Source: Actinernus sp. WN-2022 (taxonomy: Eukaryota > Cnidaria > Anthozoa > Actiniaria > Actinernidae). Taken from it: a stretch of DNA of 64,000 nt. Below the pieces are notes generated by a model. That model was not told the DNA's origin, did no database searches, and saw only the letters and a list, made by a program, of their open reading frames with translations. Location of the stretch: positions 112,081,094 through 112,145,093 of the forward strand of contig JAOWCC010000019.1 in NCBI GenBank assembly GCA_030867875.1, given 5' to 3'. Positions 11,431 to 22,108 of the stretch are shown here, piece after piece; the first letter of the stretch is position 1, and each line of letters opens with the position of its first letter. The position numbers and the translations under genes were made by a program.

Positions 11431-11868
11431 TGACGTATCATAATTGAAGCATCATGGGATTGAAATGCGGACAAATATTCCAGAACCCAACTCAAGATTA
11501 TGTGTAGCTATGAAGAAAGCAGGTTTTGGGGGTATTTGTCGATCAGATTCACGATATACTGATAAATTACCGCCAGGAACCTTCGGGTCAACCATTCTTT
11601 CACCCCGATCAACCAATTCGTGTCTTTTTCCACTCTTTGTCTCCCCGTGGCACTCTAACCAACGTTTCAGCTCCAAAACATTACATTCACCAGGTGGTTT
11701 GGTTAATTTGGCACCTGGAACGTACCTCATCTTCTGTGAGTAAAACTCTAAAATTATCTATACCGCACGCAGGAACAACTATGTCCGAGGCAGCCATTTT
11801 GAAATATTTGTCCGCATTTCGATCCCAAAATGCAATGTTGTCATTATGCTAATATTTTTGACGTCAAC
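11431..11868. mobile_element. Inverted-repeat element carrying a SAP-like ORF
   Basis: TGACGTATCATAATTGAAGC...GAAATGCGGACAAATATT at 11431-11480 is inverted at about 11803-11868 (AATATTTGTCCGCATTTCGA...TTTTTGACGTCA), arms about 50-60 bp with an indel. The interior on the minus strand encodes the broken SAP-like protein at 11452-11796, whose start codon lies at the inner edge of the right arm. Confidence 0.55.
11452..11796 (-). pseudogene. SAP-domain protein fragment, frameshifted
   Basis: From an ATG at 11796 the minus strand reads 'MAASDIVVPACGIDNFRVLL' and runs into a stop. In the next frame it continues 'KLTKPPGECNVLELKRWLEC' then 'HGETKSGKRHELVDRGERM' and 'DPKVPGGNL'. The L-K-x-W-L-x-x-x-G-x-x-x-x-G-K-x-x-E-L-V-x-R pattern is a SAP DNA-binding helix-turn-helix. 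A one-base shift near the aligned splice-like GAG/GTACG is needed to join the parts; it could equally be an exon junction. SAP N-termini of this type are common on proteins carried by animal transposons. Only about 100 residues remain and no catalytic domain follows. Confidence 0.55.
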
Positions 11869-12080
11869 TTGGCAGAACGCTATTTATCCCGAATTACACG
11901 AGAAAACCGTATAATTTATTGTTAATCATATAATCAACAAATTTACTTGAATATACGGAAATATCGGAAAAATTAAAGCACCGTTAAAATAAGTAATATA
12001 AGTTTTTAAACAGTATTAAAATACTGTAAAATGAATTTACAGGGTTAAACATGTTTTTACCCTAACCACAACGCAGCATA

Positions 12081-12570
12081 CAGTCAACTCTCTCCTGCGA
12101 CCACTTCCCGTAAGCGACCACTTTACCAAAGAACCGTTTTTTTTCTCAGTCAAATTCCGTTGTAAATACATGTACTCTCTCGCAAGCGACCAACGCAAAA
12201 ATTATTAAGCGACCACGACCACTTTTTAGTCTAAACACTTGACATTTTCTACTGTTTTTTTGTTTCCGATAAGCGACCACCAAAGTAGATTGTACTGTAT
12301 TTTTAGAAAATCATTACTCAAATACCACAAAGTTCAATTTTTAATGGCGCTGACAGATAAGAAACTGAAAAAGATTGGAAAAACTTGAGCTAGAACTCCC
12401 GTGCTTAGCTATGTTGTTATGGTGACAGCGCGCTAGAGCTGTGCTAGAAGTCGGATCCGTTTAGCAAGCACTTGGGCTACCTGTGTTGCTTTTTCCCGTA
12501 AGCGACCACCTCCCGTAAGCGACCACTTTGTCCGTGCACCAAGGGTGGTCGCTTAAGAGAGAGTTGACTG
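12081..12570. mobile_element. MITE, Tc1/mariner (pogo/Tigger-like), 490 bp
   Basis: Termini CAGTCAACTCTCTC and GAGAGAGTTGACTG are perfect inverses, flanked by TA (12079-12080 and 12571-12572). Subterminal motifs based on AAGCGACCAC recur at least eight times inside, in both orientations, and may be transposase-binding sites. No ORF. CAGT...ACTG termini with a TA target fit the pogo/Tigger group. Confidence 0.85.
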
Positions 12571-12956
12571 TAGTCAGTTTTAACCATTCGGAAATTTGCG
12601 GAAATACTTCGGAATTGTTCGGAAAATCTTCGGAAAGAATTCCTTTACCAAAATATGAGTGTATACAACTTTTGAACTTCGATATCAAATTCCTGATTTT
12701 GAGTGTAATTACAACCAAACAGTGCAATTTGGGATAAATTGCACTCCACAGCCAATCAGAATCGAGAAATTTTGTTGAGTATATGATTACTTATAATAAT
12801 ATTGTTTGTAATATCCTTTACGTACTTCCTATACCCAATTCACGTTATTTAAATAATTTTAGGGTTTTAATTGGTGCGCGTTTGAAAGCTTTAAGCTTCA
12901 AAACCTTGCTGTAAAGAGTCCAAGCTCTGGAGTCACTATAGTCATTAGCTAAGCTC

Positions 12957-13703
12957 TGCGCTGTCACATCGGGCACACATTGCTCAATGGTGACACTATT
13001 TAAGTGTGCATTCATGCGCTGTCACATCAGGCACACATTGCTCAATGGTGACACTATTTAAGTGTGCATTCATGCGCTGTCACATCAGGCACACATTGCT
13101 CAATGGTGACACTATTTAAGTGTGCATTCATGCGCTGTCACATCAGGCACACATTGCTCAATGGTGACACTATTTAAGTGTGCATTCATGCGCTGTCACA
13201 TCAGGCACACATTGCTCAATGGTGACACTATTTAAGTGTGCATTCATGCGCTGTCACATCAGGCACACATTGCTCAATGGTGACACTATTTAAGTGTGCA
13301 TTCATGCGCTGTCACATCAGGCACACATTGCTCAATGGTGACACTATTTAAGTGTGCATTCATGCGCTGTCACATCAGGCACACATTGCTCAATGGTGAC
13401 ACTATTTAAGTGTGCATTCATGCGCTGTCACATCAGGCACACATTGCTCAATGGTGACACTATTTAAGTGTGCATTCATGCGCTGTCACATCAGGCACAC
13501 ATTGCTCAATGGTGACACTATTTAAGTGTGCATTCATGCGCTGTCACATCAGGCACACATTGCTCAATGGTGACACTATTTAAGTGTTCATTCATGCGCT
13601 GTCACATCAGGCACACATTGCTCAATGGTTACACTATTTAAGTGTTCATTCATGCGCTGTCACAGCTGTCACGCATTGCTCAGTGCTTGCACTATTTAAG
13701 TGC
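12957..13703. repeat. 58-bp satellite, about 13 units
   Basis: The anchor GTCACATCAGGCACACATTG recurs every 58 bp from 12963 through 13601, with a degenerate unit at 13659. Units are virtually identical except for the first (CATCGGGC) and the last two (GTGTTCATT, GGTTACAC), so divergence is confined to the edges. An orphan unit at 13981-14027 lies beyond the LINE tail inserted at 13704-13980. Confidence 0.95.
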
Positions 13704-13980
13704 AAGTCTCATTCTACTTCTAGTCAGTATTTGAAGGGGACGTGAAATAACCTGTTGTACTACTCGAAAAAGAGCAGGGGATTGTCACCCGGTACAGCAG
13801 GTTGGCCATTGTACTCACCACACACACAACATTGTAAACTGCGTGGCAGCTATTAGCGCCGTAAGCAGTTCGAAAAAATCACTGACGGGATATTTCAGTA
13901 ATATGTAAAGCGCCATGAGACTGTGGTGATATGGCGCTATATATGGCCATTATTATTATTACTATTATTATATTATTATT
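13704..13980 (+). mobile_element. L2-type LINE 3' end (or SINE with LINE tail) in the satellite
   Basis: A perfect 8-bp hairpin, AGCGCCAT ... ATGGCGCT (about 13918-13939), is followed by ATATATGG and an imperfect (ATT)n tail to 13980. This is the conserved 3' end shared by L2-clade LINEs and SINEs that parasitise them; the LINE at 54240-55529 ends with a similar AGCGCTATATAAAT(TTA)n. Satellite resumes immediately after the tail, and TTAAGTG occurs on both sides as a possible short target duplication. No coding sequence is retained. Confidence 0.75.
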
Positions 13981-14027
13981 AAGTGTTCATGCGCTGTCAC
14001 ATCAGTCACACATTGTTCAATGCTTAC

Positions 14028-15248
14028 ATGACGTTCTCACCTACGTAACTCCCCTCAGTAGTTAATTGTTTTGAAACATTTTCTCTTTTGTTCTCATATT
14101 AGTGTTTGTTTGTTTGTTTCCATGTTTTGAAATAAGACTTGCCTGAAGACAAATTTTAGTAACATTTGTCACTGTTTTAGTCTGTCTTTTACATAAGAAT
14201 GCTTTATTAACAGAGGAATTCATGAGGCCAATTAGAATCGTTTCTCAAAGGACTTGAAAGGCTCTCATTCGACAAACGCTCATTTTCAAGAATTGACTGT
14301 CATATAATGTTAGCAGTGACATTTAGAAAATTATTGTTGTGCAAATAGTGACCACTTTACTATGTACATCGTACTCCGCCATTGCTGAGCTAGAAATACT
14401 TTATAGTACAGTGAAATGATGTGGGCATGTTTATCAGTATTGCATACAATGGGAATGGTTATCTATAAACAAAACAAATTATAGAGCGACTTTAATTAAG
14501 GTAATCGTTAATACTTCTAGAGAAAAAATATTCTATAAGTTCGCTAATTTTCTTTTTGCAAGCGAGTGTATAACCAGTTATCCGCGGGTTAAATTATTTA
14601 AAATTTATTTAAATAAAATTATAGGCAGTTGCCTAGCTAATTAAATTAGCAATTTTATGTGGTAGATAAAATATGAGCGGACGATCTTTATGGTCATTTA
14701 CAATGGCGAGCTGCTTCGGCGATGTAAATGATCGTAAAGATCGGACGCGAATGCACATTATTGTTATGTGATTCTGTGTTATTCTAATTATGGAACTTGA
14801 AATGACCATGTATGTCCCATAGGAGTTACAAATCTTTATCAAAAGTTAATTTACTCATAATTTTATTGGGATTTACAGTACTGTGCATGTGATCTGAATA
14901 CTGGCCTGGGATTGGTTTGCATCCTCATGAATTATTCATGAATTTTATACAATAATAAATAAAACGTCTATTTTTAATTTGACGTTGTCAAGTTATCTTT
15001 CCTGTGTATATTCCGAGAAACAGCAAAGCAAGTATTAGGACTGGCGTGTTTGTTGGTCATCGTTGTTCTGATATTAAAATATCTTGAGATAAGAAGGGGG
15101 TCGGCACCATATTCCGCTCGAACGTATTCTGCAAAACTGGCCAAAATAAGTAAGGACTTGGCGAGTTTTGTGAAAGTTCTCAAACACCCGACCTAAACGT
15201 GTATTGTCAAGGTTAGATATCTGCAAGACTCTTTGATGAACTATTTCA
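14028..15248. other. No recognisable gene
   Basis: AT-rich sequence with only short random frames. GATCGGACGCGAAT near 14738 also occurs near 24353, hinting at an old shared repeat. Nothing else is supportable. Confidence 0.4.
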
Positions 15249-15346
15249 AACACTCATTGTTCGTCTTTTATCAGGGTTCCAAATATCGAGAAAATAAATG
15301 TTTTCGAGATATTTGGAATCTCCTGATGAAAGACGAACCATGAGTG
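15249..15346. repeat. 98-bp imperfect hairpin
   Basis: CACTCATTGTTCGTCTTTTA...CCAAATATCGAGAAAA is followed, after a 5-base loop, by TTTTCGAGATATTTGGAATC...AAAGACGAACCATGAGTG. Arms are about 45 bp with scattered mismatches: a fold-back MITE or a source of hairpin RNA if transcribed. Confidence 0.75.
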
Positions 15347-15349
15347 ACT

Positions 15350-16150
15350 TCTGATAAAATCTCAAATTATTTTATTTTCTGAGAGAATTTAGAATCTGAT
15401 TAAAAGTCTCTTATGCTGTTCTTGCAAACCCCTCATGGTCATTTCAACAAAATAATGGTCTGATAGTGTAGTAGACAAGGCAGAAGCTACATTGTAGCAG
15501 TCGGGAGTAATCACAAGGACGATGGTTTGAGCCACACTTGATGCTGATTTTTATTACCATCTTGTCCTTTACTTCCCTTCATGTAAAGTCATACTTACAT
15601 TGTAATATTGTAGCTTACCAGAAGTCAAAATTCAAGTCTCTTAATTAGTGTTTGAACCGTTTCGGAGCAGTCTTGATCTGGCGTTTCATTGGATATCAAG
15701 AATAACTAGTGATCTTGATCAGACTGTCATTTCGGATTGGATATCAAGATTCAAAAATTGATGCCTGTGCCAAGTCAGTGCCATACAGCCTTTACCAGGT
15801 ATGAAACCTCATGCACATGAAATGCATCGCTGGTATTGGCTGCTGCCCTCATTAATTATTCATCAGTCTGATAAGTATATTTACAGGACATTCAGTCTCG
15901 TTGTCTGCAAAATAAGATTTAAAATGTATTAGAATATTACATATAGTCAGCTTATTATAACAGTTAACTACATGACCAACTTTGTGCTGTCACCATCAGT
16001 TTTAAAGTACAAAATCATTATTGGGAACAGATGGTTGATAGAAAAATAACCGCAGCATAATGCTAGATCAGTAAAAGCATGTCATTGACCCGATCAGCCC
16101 TTTACAGGGCTATCAACTAATTGCATAGGAACACCCTCATTCTCTCGTTC
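15350..16150. other. No recognisable gene
   Basis: Contains an inverted CAAGATCACTAG-type pair near 15670-15760 and a weak pol III B-box-like GGTTTGAGCC near 15525. No confident feature. Confidence 0.35.
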
Positions 16151-16159
16151 AATGTCACA

Positions 16160-17025
16160 GCCAGTCCTTTTTAACACGAGTTGTTGGAGTGGGTCAGTAG
16201 CTAATTTATTCATCGTTTTATAGTGTGTAGATCGGGGTCTCTCCGTTGGCTGTCCGAATAGTGTTCGATATTCCGAAGATATATTTACGGATGTTTATGG
16301 TACGCGTCAGAAGATGTATTGACGGTGCCTTCCTAATGCCAGACACTCCAACCTGGACAGACATGGTAGTGGGTCCCTATCAATGACTTAGTGGTGATGA
16401 CGTAACGATGACGTAATCGGTCACGGGATTTTAAGTAAATGCCCGTATCTCCCTTGAACTTCCAGCCAGTTGACCTCTGGATCATGCACTGTTTATGTTT
16501 GATAAAACGTTTGCAAGTTACATTTGGTTAGCGTTAGATTCCCGAAAACTCAATTCTGCGCCGATGTGGGACCGGATAAAACGAACTCGTTTTAACCTAT
16601 TCGACATGTGATTTCAAAGTTCAGCGGGGCATTTTGGTTTAAAGATCAATTTGATTTAGCTACACTAAATAATAACTTTGTCGCACAATCCTGTTTCAGA
16701 TTGGAACTACTTAGACTGCATGCGTCAACACAATTAGCCATTATCAAGCGAAGGTTCTATACGTAATCAAGCTATGAATAGGTCGTTTATTCCATACACA
16801 ATAGTAATTTAACTCGTGGATACACGAATGTGAAGAACGAGTTATTGGGTTCAGGTGGATACGAGATAATGTATTCGTCATTTCTTTCTGTGACTCGACG
16901 ACTCGCCGTTGACTTTCCGAATGATCGTCCAAGGTTTCGAAAAGATTTGGTCATGCTGGAGAAGATGTATTGACGGTGCCCATGTAATGCCAGACACTTC
17001 AAACCTGGACAGACATGGTAGTTTT
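16160..17025. repeat. Dispersed repeat family, copy A (two partial monomers)
   Basis: GAAGATGTATTGACGGTGCC followed by ATGCCAGACACT and CCTGGACAGACATGGTAG appears at about 16308-16372 and 16963-17022. The inverse complement is at 31940-32010, with homology extending from 16500 to 17022 (inverted at 31940-32450). The CGGGGTCTCTCCGTTGGCTG segment at 16232 is inverted at about 34360-34385. The short frame at 16787-17002 (-), 'GHRQYIFSSMTKSFRNLGRS', has a counterpart at 31958 (+), but neither resembles a known protein. Confidence 0.6.
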
Positions 17026-17263
17026 TTATTTATTTAAACATGTAATGCCTCAAGAGCACCAGGTGCTCATCTAGGAAGCTCACACTACCGTTACAATTAC
17101 ATTTTTTACAGCGAGTAAGGAAGAAAAAAGGAAACGACTTATAATAATGATAGATAAAGCAAGGAAACAGAAAGCAGGAACAATAGATCGCAATAAGTAA
17201 ATAATAGAGAATAATATATAATTTTCTATTAGTCATTAGCACTATTGTTGTAGTCCTTTGGGA

Positions 17264-17333
17264 CCTTCACGGGTTGTATATAAACCACTCCTTGTCATAA
17301 TCACACCACTTGACGTCGCAACCAGCCTTCGTT
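17264..17333 (+). repeat. DIRS-like element 1, upstream terminal repeat with TATA
   Basis: 70 bp identical to 22785-22854, beginning CCTTCACGGGTTGTATATAA and ending CCAGCCTTCGTT. TTGTATATAAACCA is a likely TATA promoter 25-30 bp upstream of a leader that precedes the gag-like frame at 17359. Confidence 0.75.
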
Positions 17334-17358
17334 CCTTTTGAGTTTCGTATCTTGGGAT

Positions 17359-18155
17359 ATGGAAGATCAGCCTGTCTCAAAAGGAGACCTTGACCAATTT
17401 CGTCAGTTCTTGCTCCATAAGTTGGATTTACACAAGTCTGAGTTCACCCAAGTCTGTGAGACTGCAGAGAACGCCCTTAAAGTTTCCCAGCGTCTTCGTT
17501 TTAGTTTAACCACCAAGGCAACGCCAAACAGTACAAGTTTAATTCCGAAGAAAGAAGCATTACGAGATAGAGGCCGCGCTATTAGAGCAAGGCGATATGC
17601 TGAACGTCCTCAAGGACGAGGTAGAGGCTTTGTTCAGCCGTACGGTGAGTTCTCCAGACAAGCAACACCGCGTGGTCCAGGTTTTACCAGTTTCTACACG
17701 CCCCAACGCCAGCAAACACCGTTTCTATGACCCGTCCAGAGGTTCATGCCGCAGGATTTGGTCATTGGTGGAGACAGTGCCCTGTTCGACCGGCCAGAAA
17801 CTGTTCCCCTATCGGAAATACAGCCTACGCTACCCCAAACAGCAGTTTTCCAAGCTCTGCCCACCGAAATCAGTGATCCGGTCAAATCTTGGATTTTCTG
17901 GTGTTTCCTCTGTCTTCACTCCAGATGCCTTATTGCCAGCCACTCAACCGCTTACTAATGCTGCCAGTTTAAGACAGGAAATGGACAACCTTGTGACAGA
18001 TAAGTTTGTTCTGAGTAACTCTATTGAATTTTATGAACAGAATTTATGATTATGAACAAGGTACTGTTTACCTATATTGTTAAAGGCCGATTAAGAGCTC
18101 GTTTACAGTTTTTGGTGTGACATTAGAGCCCCGATTTGGGTATTGGACACTATTA
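17359..18155 (+). pseudogene. DIRS-like gag region and start of RT, frameshifted
   Basis: From ATG 17359 ('MEDQPVSKGDLDQFRQFLLH') the frame stays open to 17730, with a basic R/G-rich tail ('RDRGRAIRARRYAERPQGRG') typical of nucleic-acid-binding gag ends. Further coding-like text follows in shifted frames to about 18050. Just before 18155 the plus strand reads '(R)APIWVLDTI', which matches the conserved entry to DIRS RT; its continuation, '(S)SGFVIPFESLPPG', lies at 22109 beyond a large insertion. Frameshifts near 17600-17730 and 18050 make it non-functional. Confidence 0.6.
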
Positions 18156-18551
18156 TACGGTGGCCCAGAAGGCTCAACGCAAAAAAAAAGAAAATCAACA
18201 CACACAAACAGGAGAGCCAAAACAAATATATGTATGCAAACTAAGAAAAAAAATCACGACACACTAAAAGTAAAAAGAAAATACGAGAAACAAAAAAAAT
18301 GGTTCAACACAAAAAATAAATCAGGGCAACCCAAACAAATAAAAATCAGAATGCAAACAAACAAATCAGAACAACACAAATAAAGTTTGTAGATCTACAA
18401 CGCAAACAAAAAAAGCAGACCCTGCCCAGAAGCAGAAGACGCGGCCCAGAAGGCTCAAACGCAAACAAAAAAGCAGACGCGGCCCAGAAGGCTCAAACGT
18501 AAACGAAAAAGCAGACGCGGCCCACAAACAAAATTTCACCTTTTTGACAAG

Positions 18552-18941
18552 ATGGACGACACGGACTTAAGACGTTTGGTGGAACATTACTTTCATCTTG
18601 GTTACGAAAACCGAGTAATAACTGATTTTTTAAACCATCAACACGGAATTTCTGTTAGTTTAGCCACGCTAAAGCGACGGCTTCGTGACTATGGTCTTAG
18701 GAGAAGGGGACAATTCACAGATGAGGAAAAACTCAGAGAAATCATTCAAAAAGAAATTTCAGGACCTGGGGAACTAAGGGGATACAGAGCAGTGTGGCAT
18801 TCCCTTAGACTAAATCACCACATACATGTTCCAAGACAACCAGTTGCTGCCATTCTTCGTGAGCTTAATCCTGAAGCAACACGTCAGAGGAGGAGCAGAA
18901 GGCTGACAAGGCGGAGATACACAAGTTGTGGTCCAAGTTGA
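18552..18941 (+). pseudogene. Transposase N-terminal (HTH) fragment, left arm
   Basis: 129 residues from ATG 18552: 'MDDTDLRRLVEHYFHLGYEN' then 'ISVSLATLKRRLRDYGLRRR', a helix-turn-helix with recognition-helix-like LATLKRRL, then 'GELRGYRAVWHSLRLNHHI' and 'VPRQPVAAILRELNPEATRQ', and R/T-rich to a stop. The G-Y-R-x-(V/M)-x-x-x-L and V-R-x-V-x-x-x-L-x-E pattern is the N-terminal half of integrase-like DDE transposases widespread in fish and cnidarians. The frame stops where the catalytic core (W-H-x-D) should begin, so it cannot transpose itself. The frame is intact but is a truncated gene. Confidence 0.7.
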
Positions 18942-19486
18942 TGGTAAATATTTTACTATTTTTACTATTTGACGACTAATTACTATGTCCTCGGGGTAGG
19001 GGCATTTGATTGAATGTCTAATATGACCATTTGATGGGGCGTTTGAACAATATATTATTTTGGCCTGGGGAGGGGAATTTCAACACAAACTCCAAAAGTT
19101 CAAATGCGTGGGGGAGGGGTGGGGGGAAGCATGTTGATGTTTTGATTTGATCGGTACATGACAAACTTTGATGTTTCAATATTGTCATTCTGCATCAGGG
19201 CCGAGGTGGGATGGGAGGTGTAGCTACATGCTTTCTATTGTGAGCCCAAGTGCAGTACATGATCATTGTATGGAAAGAACACTACTGAGCCGGGGGCTCC
19301 TGGAAAAATGAAAATCTACATTGTAGGTCCACCTGAATGGTATTTCTACAGGTACCCCAGGCTCATTATGCATAAAACGGTTATTTCCCGGATATTTGAA
19401 ATTACAGTAAATGTATGGAGTTTTAGCTCGCATGCCCGTTTGCTCTAAAATAAATTTTAATAAATCGTCAAAATATTCTTACCTGT

Positions 19487-19662
19487 CTCTTGTGTATTTC
19501 TTTCAGTTTCTGTGAAATTTCAAGCTATTCCGTTCAATATTGAGTGAGTTACAGGAATTGTCCTTCCCTTAGTATAATTATTGGGAAGGTAGCAAACTTT
19601 TATTTTTATGGGAATTGCAGCTGATCGGCGGCTGATCGGCGTAGAGTTTGCTACCTTATTAT
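19487..19662. repeat. Loop of the fold-back element
   Basis: 176 bp between the arms. It holds its own small inverted repeat (AAGGTAGCAAAC ... GTTTGCTACCTT, about 19585-19656) and an 11-bp tandem duplication GCTGATCGGCG near 19620. No coding sequence; the junction probably records how the two half-elements were joined. Confidence 0.7.
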
Positions 19663-20070
19663 ACAGGTAAGAATATTTTGACGATTTGTTGAAATTTATT
19701 TTAGAGCAAACGGGCATGCGAGCTAAAACTCCCATACATTTACTGTAATTTCAAATATCCGGGAAATAACCGTTTTACGCATAATGAGCCTGGGGTACCT
19801 GTGGTATTTTCTGCATTTTGATACTTTTTAGCAATTTGGAAGTTGCACAATATATTTGTTTTCTTCAGTTTGTTGTGCAGGATATATATTTTGTTCTCTT
19901 CCAGTACTACTTGAAATTTTTGGAGTTTGCCGTTCAAATTCCCCTCCCCAGGCCAAAATAATATATTGTTCAAATGCCCCATCAAATGGTCATATTAGAC
20001 AATCAAATGCCCCTACCCCGAGGACATAGTAATTAGTCGTCAAATAGTAAAAATAGTAAAATATTTACCA

Positions 20071-20461
20071 TCAACTGGGACCACAACTTGTGTATCTCCG
20101 CCTTGTCAGCCTTCTGCTCCTCCTCTGACGTGTTGCTTCAGGATTAAGCTTACGAAGAATGGCAGCAACTGGTTGTCTTGGAACATGTATGTGGTGATTT
20201 AGTCTAAGGGAATGCCACACTGCTCTGTATCCCCTTAGTTCCCCAGGTCCTGAAATTTCTTGTTGAATGATTTCTCTGAGTTTTTCCTCATCTGTGAATT
20301 GTCCCCTTCTCCTAAGACCATAGTCACGAAGCCGTCGCTTTAGCGTGGATAAACTAACAGAAATTCCGTGTTGATGGTTTAAAAAAATCAGTTATTACTC
20401 GGTTTTCGTAACCAAGATGAAAGTAATGTTCCACCAAGCGTCTTAAGTCCGTGTCGTCCAT
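20071..20461 (-). pseudogene. Transposase N-terminal fragment, right arm (frameshifted)
   Basis: Mirror image of 18552-18941, ATG at 20461 and stop at 20071-20073. It is one base longer because a T run near 20379-20385 has seven bases instead of six, which breaks the frame after 'RVITDF'. A missense change (GCC to TCC) is also visible. Otherwise identity between the arms is very high, implying a recent inverted duplication or gene conversion. Confidence 0.75.
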
Positions 20462-20486
20462 CTTGTCAAAAAGGTGAAATTTTGTT

Positions 20487-20757
20487 TGTGGGCCGCGTCT
20501 GCTTTTTCGTTTGCGTTTGAGCCTTCTGGGCCGCGTCTGCTTTTTTGTTTGCGTTTGAGCCTTCTGGGCCGCGTCTGCTTTTTTGTTTGCGTTTGAGCCT
20601 TCTGGGCCGCGTCTGCTTTTTTGTTTGCGTTTGAGCCTTCTGGGCCGCGTCTGCTTTTTTGTTTGCGTTTGAGCCTTCTGGGCCGCGTCTGCTTTTTTGT
20701 TTGCGTTTGAGCCTTCTGGGCCGCGTCTGCTTTTTTGTTTGCGTTTGAGCCTTCTGG
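20487..20757 (-). repeat. 38-bp tandem array in right arm (about 7 units)
   Basis: The unit GCGTTTGAGCCTTCTGGGCC plus GCGTCTGCTTTTTTGTTT repeats every 38 bp with almost no change. The left arm has only two to three equivalents at 18420-18530. More copies with a TTCTGCTTC interruption lie beyond the nested MITE at 21700-21860. The unit contains the terminal-repeat core GAGCCTTCTGGGCC, so it arose from the element's own end. Confidence 0.85.
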
Positions 20758-20758
20758 G

Positions 20759-21699
20759 TAGCCTGTACACAGACCTCCGTAATCCCTTCAAAGGAAGGAA
20801 AAGGTGGTCTGTACTACGGATGAGTTAATCGTGTTCCGACATAATTTTGCATAAATTACATATCGATTTCCATTGGCCGAGAAACACTAGACGGTACACA
20901 TTGTAGATTTCAGATTGTTCATTTCCTATTGTTAACGGCAATGCAAGGACGCGCTGGGAAGCGTGGGAAATAAAATAAATTCCCTTCTTCGATAGCCTAT
21001 ATACACAGACCTTCGTAATCCATTCAAAGGAAGGGATTTGGAGATCTTTCTATCCTCGAGGAAGTGGAAGATTGGATGGATTCGTGAGTTTGAGAACCAC
21101 GTGAACTCGAGGTTTGAGAAGTCGCGCTCGTAAGCAACTCGCCTGACCGCCGAGGCTATTAATATTGCTTCTGGTTGATCGTCTCCCACAGCCATTCGCT
21201 TTGCAAAAAGAGCTCTTGAACATGGACTTTCTTTTCGTTTTGAATAACTAGACGATATCTGAAGAAGAATTTCGTTTGTTCCCTGCAAATTCTTTCCAAC
21301 TTCCTAGCACTTTCTGCATATATGTTGAGGCCGACTTTTTACTTGAAATTCGAGAGAAATAATTTATTCCCAGACTTGAAATGCAGCAGTTCCATGAACG
21401 ATATTCTTATCATTTTTTTCTCGATATTAACCGAGTACTGGACACAAAATGACATAGCAATTCGTCTTAATACAATTCCAAACTAGAGTGAATCGAGCTC
21501 GGATTTTCCCACGGAGCCAGAACTAAGGTCAACATAACCGCTAAGCCAATCAGCACCCGCTATGAGGCACCAGCCAATCAGCGACTGGTTACAGCATTCC
21601 TGTAACTATCCACGTGACCTAGAACACGATTAACTCATCCGTAGTACAGACCACCTTTTCCTTCATTTGAAGGGATTACGGAGGTCTGTGTACAGGCTA
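20759..21699. mobile_element. hAT-type MITE, 941 bp, nested
   Basis: Inverted arms of about 78 bp start TAGCCTGTACACAGACCTCC at left and end GGAGGTCTGTGTACAGGCTA at right. The 8-bp duplication CTTCTGGG flanks it (20751-20758, 21700-21707), diagnostic of hAT. A third, diverged copy of the terminus (TAGCCTATATACACAGACCT, about 20993) lies inside, so an older element of 20993-21699 seems to have gained an extra outer end. Related sequences: 41880-42075 and 50850-51312. No transposase ORF. Confidence 0.9.
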
Positions 21700-22108
21700 C
21701 TTCTGGGCCGCGTCTGCTTTTTTGTTTGCGTTTGAGCCTTCTGGGCCGCGTCTGCTTCTTCTGCTTCTGGGCCGTGTCTGCTTTTTTTGTTTGCGTTTGA
21801 GCCTTCTGGGCCGCGTCTGCTTCTTCTGCTTCTGGGCCGTGTCTGCTTTTTTTGTTTGCGTTGTAGATCTACAAACTTTATTTGTGTTGTTCTGATTTGT
21901 TTGTTTGCATTCTGATTTTTATTTGTTTGGGTTGCCCTGATATATTTTTTGTGTTGAACCATTTTTTTTGTTTCTCGTATTTTCTTTTTACTTTTAGTGT
22001 GTGTCGTGATTTTTTTTTCTTAGTTTGCATACATATATTTGTTTTGGCTCTCCTGTTTGTGTGTGTTGATTTTCTTTTTTTTTGCGTTGAGCCTTCTGGG
22101 CCACCGTA

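Larger units (their letters stand above)
18156..22108. mobile_element. 3.95-kb fold-back DNA transposon (IS3EU-like termini)
   Basis: Ends TACGGTGGCCCAGAAGGCTC / GAGCCTTCTGGGCCACCGTA are perfect inverses, flanked by the 6-bp duplication CTATTA (18150-18155, 22109-22114). Removing the element restores the DIRS reading frame. Left arm 18156-19486 is inverted at 19663-22108, interrupted in the right arm by a 941-bp hAT MITE and an expanded 38-bp array; the loop is 176 bp. Each arm carries the N-terminus of the same transposase-like protein. A 6-bp duplication plus TA(C/T)GG ends agrees with my recollection of the IS3EU superfamily, but this needs a library comparison. Confidence 0.8.

Noticed and set aside
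12957..13703. CRISPR-like array at 58-bp spacing
   Set aside because: The whole 58-bp period is conserved, so there is no repeat/spacer distinction.
18117..18383. Lys/Thr-rich 88-codon plus frame
   Set aside because: It crosses the junction into the A-rich arm of the fold-back element; composition reflects A-runs.
20354..20791. 145-codon minus frame rich in Arg/Lys repeats
   Set aside because: It is the 38-bp array read through into the frameshifted transposase fragment, not an independent gene.
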